From contig CABXPS010000008.1 of the NCBI GenBank assembly GCA_902514095.1, positions 1-34,208 of the forward strand: a stretch of 34,208 nucleotides of DNA, in the 5' to 3' direction. This document shows, one piece after another, positions 31,152-34,208 of this stretch. Every line of letters begins with the position of its first letter. Positions within the stretch are counted from its first letter, which is position 1. The notes below the pieces were generated by a model. That model saw only the letters and a program-made list of their open reading frames with translations, ran no database searches and was not told the origin of the DNA. The position numbers were made by a program, and so were the translations under genes. This DNA is from an uncultured marine group I thaumarchaeote (lineage in GTDB: Archaea; Thermoproteota; Nitrososphaeria; Nitrososphaerales; Nitrosopumilaceae).

Positions 31152-32316
31152 TGACACTTCAAAATTTAAAGTTGTAGCAAGTGGTGTTATTCCATTTGCT
31201 TTTGTTGTTATGATGATATTGTATATTTTTGGTCCTGGTAGCGATTTGTTAGATTTTGGAGTTGCTCTTCCTGAAGTGACAATTGAAAAAGTAGATTTTA
31301 TTGATTCAGAAATTCAAGCTACTGTGAGAAATACCGGTCCAATACCGCTTCAAGTTGTAATGGCTGATGTAAATGATAGAATTCAACCAGCTGCCGTAGA
31401 ACCTGATGGATTTTTAGAAAGATATGAGACAACTTTGGTTAGAATTCCATTTGAATGGAATGAATCTGAACCTTACAGAATAGGAATTACTATTGATGAT
31501 GGAACTCGTTTTGAAAAAGAAATTGAATCTGCTGCTCCTGCATTAAAATTTACACCGGAATTTGCCATATTTTTTGCAATCATTGGAACCTATGTTGGAA
31601 TTATTCCTGTAATGATTGGATTATTGTGGCTTCCATTCATTAAGAAAATTAGTAAACAAAAATACCATTTCTTTTTGGCATTAACTGCTGGATTATTGTT
31701 ATTTTTAGCAATTGATTCTATTGAAGAATCTATTGAAGTTTCTAATGAAAATTTAGCTAATAGTTTCAATGGATCATTACTTGTTGCTACTGTCGTTGTG
31801 TTGTCTTTTCTAACATTATATTATCTTGGAAACAAAATTGTAACAAAAGCGGATTCATTGAATTTCTCAAAACCTGTTGCAATTGGATTGATGATTTCTA
31901 TTGGAATTGGATTGCATAATTTTGGTGAAGGTTTAGCTATTGGTGCAGCCGTTGGAATTGGTTCCATTGCATTTAGTACATTTTTGATTGTTGGATTTGC
32001 TTTGCATAATACTACTGAAGGTATTGCTATTGCAGCACCTATGTCTAGAGGAAAATTAATGCTTGGAAAATTGGCTATTATGGGTATGATTGCAGGTACA
32101 CCTGCCATTTTTGGTGCCTGGATTGGAGGTTTTGCCTATTCTCCATTTACATCTGTAATTTTCTTGGCTATTGGTGCCGGGGCTATTTTTCAAGTAATTT
32201 TGGTACTAATGAAATGGATTCAAAAAGAAAATAATGGTAATCTATCCACCTTATCTATTGTATCTGGATTTGCAATAGGAATGTTGGTGATGTATCTTAC
32301 TAGTATTTTGGTTTAG
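31141..32316 (+). CDS. ZIP-family metal transporter with N-terminal outside domain
   Basis: Divalent metal (Zn/Fe/Mn) permease. The ZIP metal site is in TM4 and TM5: GIGLHNFGEGLAIGA (HNFGEG at 259-264) and ALHNTTEGIAIAAP (HNTTEG at 289-294). An extra N-terminal TM (about residues 10-32) is followed by about 100 outside residues of beta-type sequence (TIEKVDFIDSEIQATVRNTG..., an FxLYD/CARDB-like look) before the ZIP core. The frame is open from 31105; ATG 31141 is chosen because GTGATG lies about 6 nt upstream as a ribosome-binding site; ATG 31132 is also possible. It overlaps the oxidase stop by 11 bp, so the two are coupled. The oxidase may change the redox state of the metal that ZIP imports. 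Confidence 0.9.
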   Translation: MAVSDTSKFKVVASGVIPFAFVVMMILYIFGPGSDLLDFGVALPEVTIEKVDFIDSEIQATVRNTGPIPLQVVMADVNDRIQPAAVEPDGFLERYETTLVRIPFEWNESEPYRIGITIDDGTRFEKEIESAAPALKFTPEFAIFFAIIGTYVGIIPVMIGLLWLPFIKKISKQKYHFFLALTAGLLLFLAIDSIEESIEVSNENLANSFNGSLLVATVVVLSFLTLYYLGNKIVTKADSLNFSKPVAIGLMISIGIGLHNFGEGLAIGAAVGIGSIAFSTFLIVGFALHNTTEGIAIAAPMSRGKLMLGKLAIMGMIAGTPAIFGAWIGGFAYSPFTSVIFLAIGAGAIFQVILVLMKWIQKENNGNLSTLSIVSGFAIGMLVMYLTSILV

Positions 32317-33671
32317 TTTGGTTCAGGATGAATTGTAATTACTGAATTTTTAATTTCTAATCTTATGACATGTTCAATTTCTGATGTGAGATCATGGACT
32401 TTTTCAATTGACAATTCTTTATCAAATGAACAATCAATATCAATTTTGAGAATATTTTCAAATTTTAATGATAAAATTCTACCAACCTTTTTTACATCTG
32501 GATAATTTTCTACAATTTTTTTAATTTTTTCTTCAGTTTCTATATCCTCAATATTAAAATTCTTTGGAACTGTTATGAATGGTTCTAGATGAATTGTTGC
32601 ATGAGTAACTTCTGGTATTTCATTTTGTATTTTTTCTTCAATAATTTCAGAAATTTTATGTGCTGAAACTAAATTGATTTCTCTATTTACCATTACGTGT
32701 AAATTACAATATATTTTTCCTTTTGTTTTATGTGTAATTACATTATGAACTCCTTTAACCCCTTTGACACTTTTTGCAATTTCTAAAATTTTTCCATCTA
32801 ATGGGACATTTTTCCAATTGGGTTCAAAATGAATTGTAATTCCAGCATTTGATATTTTATTTTTAATGTTTTCTTCAACATTATCGCTAATTTCATGAGC
32901 TTTTTCAAAACTTGTATCGCCTCTTAATGATATGGTTACATCTGCAAAAATTGTATCTCCTGATCTTCTCATTAGTATTGATCCTGTTTCTATAACTCCA
33001 TTTGTTGAATTTGAAATTTCTCTAACCTTTTTTACAAGTTCTGGTGATATTACATCTGTCAAATCTAATGCTGTTTTGTATACCAGTTTTATGCTAAGTA
33101 TTGCTAATAATCCTCCTAGAATCAAGGCTGCAATGAAATCTCCAAAATAAATTCCATATGTAACTAGGATAATTCCTATAATTGCAACAGATGTAGAACC
33201 AAGATCCATGAATGCATGATAGAAATCTGCTTTGAGGGTTGTTCCTCCAATTGCTTTGATACTTTTTCTAAGTAATATAATTCTGAAAAAATCAATTCCT
33301 ATTGTGTATAGTCCTCCAATTATTGCAAATAATCCTGGTAAAACACTTGGAGGTGGACTTTGTAATCTATTGATTGATTCATAAATAAAAAAACAGGCAA
33401 TTAGGAAAATTGCTATTCCTCCAATTAGTCCTCCTAATGATTCGATTTTTCCATGTCCATAGGTATGTTCAGCATCTGGTGGTTTCATTGCTAATCTTGC
33501 TGCTAAAAGTAAAACCAGTGTTACGATACTATCTAACAATGCATGGATACTATCTGTGATTAGTGCAAGACTATTAGAAATTAAACCAAAGATTAATTCT
33601 ACTATGAATGCTGAAAATATTGCAAATAACGAAATTTGTAAAACTTTGGTTCTTTGAGCAAATATCTCCAT
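32313..33671 (-). CDS. cation diffusion facilitator (CDF) transporter with three C-terminal domains
   Basis: Proton-coupled metal exporter. Six TM helices fill residues 8-200. The transport-site pairs are H43-ALL-D47 in TM2 and H152-AFM-D156 in TM5, the HxxxD/HxxxD set usual in zinc-type CDFs; HTYGHGK (69-75) is the conserved loop. Instead of one cytoplasmic domain there are three in a row, 211-284, 293-364 and 381-451, each ending in T-I-H-x-E-P. The length of 452 compares with about 300 for ordinary CDFs. It converges on zip with a 4-bp overlap. No DtxR-like box was seen in its own upstream region. Confidence 0.93.
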   Translation of the reverse strand: MEIFAQRTKVLQISLFAIFSAFIVELIFGLISNSLALITDSIHALLDSIVTLVLLLAARLAMKPPDAEHTYGHGKIESLGGLIGGIAIFLIACFFIYESINRLQSPPPSVLPGLFAIIGGLYTIGIDFFRIILLRKSIKAIGGTTLKADFYHAFMDLGSTSVAIIGIILVTYGIYFGDFIAALILGGLLAILSIKLVYKTALDLTDVISPELVKKVREISNSTNGVIETGSILMRRSGDTIFADVTISLRGDTSFEKAHEISDNVEENIKNKISNAGITIHFEPNWKNVPLDGKILEIAKSVKGVKGVHNVITHKTKGKIYCNLHVMVNREINLVSAHKISEIIEEKIQNEIPEVTHATIHLEPFITVPKNFNIEDIETEEKIKKIVENYPDVKKVGRILSLKFENILKIDIDCSFDKELSIEKVHDLTSEIEHVIRLEIKNSVITIHPEPN

Positions 33672-33771
33672 TATTATGAATTATTTGATGTGGTATTACA
33701 GGTTTCTGAGAAAACTGTTGTTTTGATAGTAATTTTTATAAATTTCTCTTTTGAAAATTATTTGATTTTTA

Positions 33772-33873
33772 ATGTTCAAGTATATTTTAGGAAAAAAAGA
33801 AAAATTAGACCATAAATTAGTCAACTTTAATTTGATTGAAAACATAAATACTCTGAGTCACGATTCAAATTGA
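33772..33873 (+). CDS. possible 33-residue ORF in a 204-bp intergenic region
   Basis: ATG 33772 opens a frame of 33 codons ending TGA 33871-33873, three nucleotides before the next gene's ATG. A TATA-like tttttata (about 33733-33740) lies about 34 nt upstream. The peptide is basic and polar (MFKYILGKKEKLDHKL...) with no known motif. Length is too short to exclude chance; it could instead be the leader of the secreted-protein gene. Confidence 0.25.
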   Translation: MFKYILGKKEKLDHKLVNFNLIENINTLSHDSN

Positions 33874-33875
33874 AA

Positions 33876-34208
33876 ATGAAGGTATCTGGATTTCTAGCAT
33901 TTGCATTATTATCTATTTCAATTCTATCTTTTGGTCTAACTGGTGCAGTAAACGCACAATCTGTTCTTCCAGTATCTGTCGAAACTGATTCTTCAAGTTA
34001 TACTACTGGAAATTCTATTGTAATTTCTGGTTTAATTCAAAATTTAGCTGAATGGGAACAGGCTGTATCTGTAATGGTTGTTAGTCCTAACGGAAATATG
34101 GTTTTCATAGACCAAGTTTTACCTGATTCTTCTGGAAATTATTCTACTACTCTTAAAGCTGGTGGCACAATGAATTCAAGTGGTGATTATGAAATTCGTG
34201 CACAATAT
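33876..34208 (+). CDS. secreted protein, N-terminal part (3' truncated by window edge)
   Basis: The first 111 codons of a secreted protein. A clear signal peptide (MKVSGFLAFALLSISILSFG..., cut near VNA-QS) is followed by an Ig-like, Ser/Thr-rich beta region (VSVETDSSSYTTGNSIVISG, SGDYEIRAQY). This repeat type is typical of large cell-surface proteins in Nitrosopumilus, some with PEFG-CTERM sorting signals, but the C-terminus is not in the window. ATG 33876 is preferred; TTG 33870 is in frame two codons earlier. A TATA-like cataaata (33843-33850) lies about 28 nt upstream. Confidence 0.82.
   Translation, partial: MKVSGFLAFALLSISILSFGLTGAVNAQSVLPVSVETDSSSYTTGNSIVISGLIQNLAEWEQAVSVMVVSPNGNMVFIDQVLPDSSGNYSTTLKAGGTMNSSGDYEIRAQY

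Overview
This AT-rich window looks like a chromosomal segment of an ammonia-oxidising Nitrososphaerota (Thaumarchaeota) archaeon, most like the marine Nitrosopumilus group. The evidence is an archaeal information-processing set (ABCE1, RpoN/Rpb10, uS2, uS4, uS13, archaeal GltX), a Trm5-type tRNA methyltransferase, a mevalonate cluster with isopentenyl phosphate kinase and a GGPP synthase, a stand-alone 5S rRNA gene, and a copper-oxidase/metal-transport module. Many genes are leaderless: a TATA-like element lies about 25-30 nt upstream of the start codon, and several starts are GTG or TTG. No mobile element, CRISPR array or prophage was seen.

Layout. (1) 1-5433: tail of a CFI-box protein, a small membrane protein, the trm5-abce1 pair (minus), 5S rRNA (plus), a 42-residue C2H2 zinc-finger ORF, leucyl aminopeptidase and a DCC-family thiol protein. 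(2) 5508-8808: a three-gene non-oxidative pentose-phosphate operon. Its first gene fuses the transketolase N-terminal (ThDP) part to a complete ribulose-phosphate 3-epimerase; it is followed by the transketolase C-terminal subunit and a small transaldolase. (3) 8875-14011: small hypothetical genes, CorA, tRNA-His, a methyltransferase-like protein, UPF0147, a Rieske ferredoxin and a GNAT protein. (4) 14008-22067 (minus): a long tight gene run rpoN-eno-rps2-mvk-ipk-idi-ggpps-gltX-FAH. It joins transcription, translation, glycolysis and archaeal lipid-precursor synthesis. (5) 22089-25753: tRNA-Leu(GAG), a translin-family protein, a cotranscribed trio (NAD(P)HX epimerase, metallo-beta-lactamase hydrolase, archaeal CobT-like protein) and a small conserved protein. 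(6) 25770-29067 (minus): GlmS, uS4, uS13 and a 50-residue Cys-rich protein. (7) 29154-34208: a winged-helix protein, a membrane protein, then a metal module: a two-domain multicopper oxidase overlapping a ZIP permease, convergent with a CDF transporter that carries three C-terminal domains. The window ends in a truncated secreted protein.

The most interesting signals are as follows. Two head-to-tail 19-nt elements resembling DtxR/IdeR boxes sit on the multicopper oxidase promoter. The type I IPP isomerase has alanine where the E. coli enzyme has its catalytic cysteine. The transketolase-epimerase fusion, the triplicated CDF C-terminal domain and the TATA element exactly centred between rpoN and tRNA-Leu also deserve a look. 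I did not find a clearly new defence or mobile system; the metal module is the best candidate for an under-described regulon.
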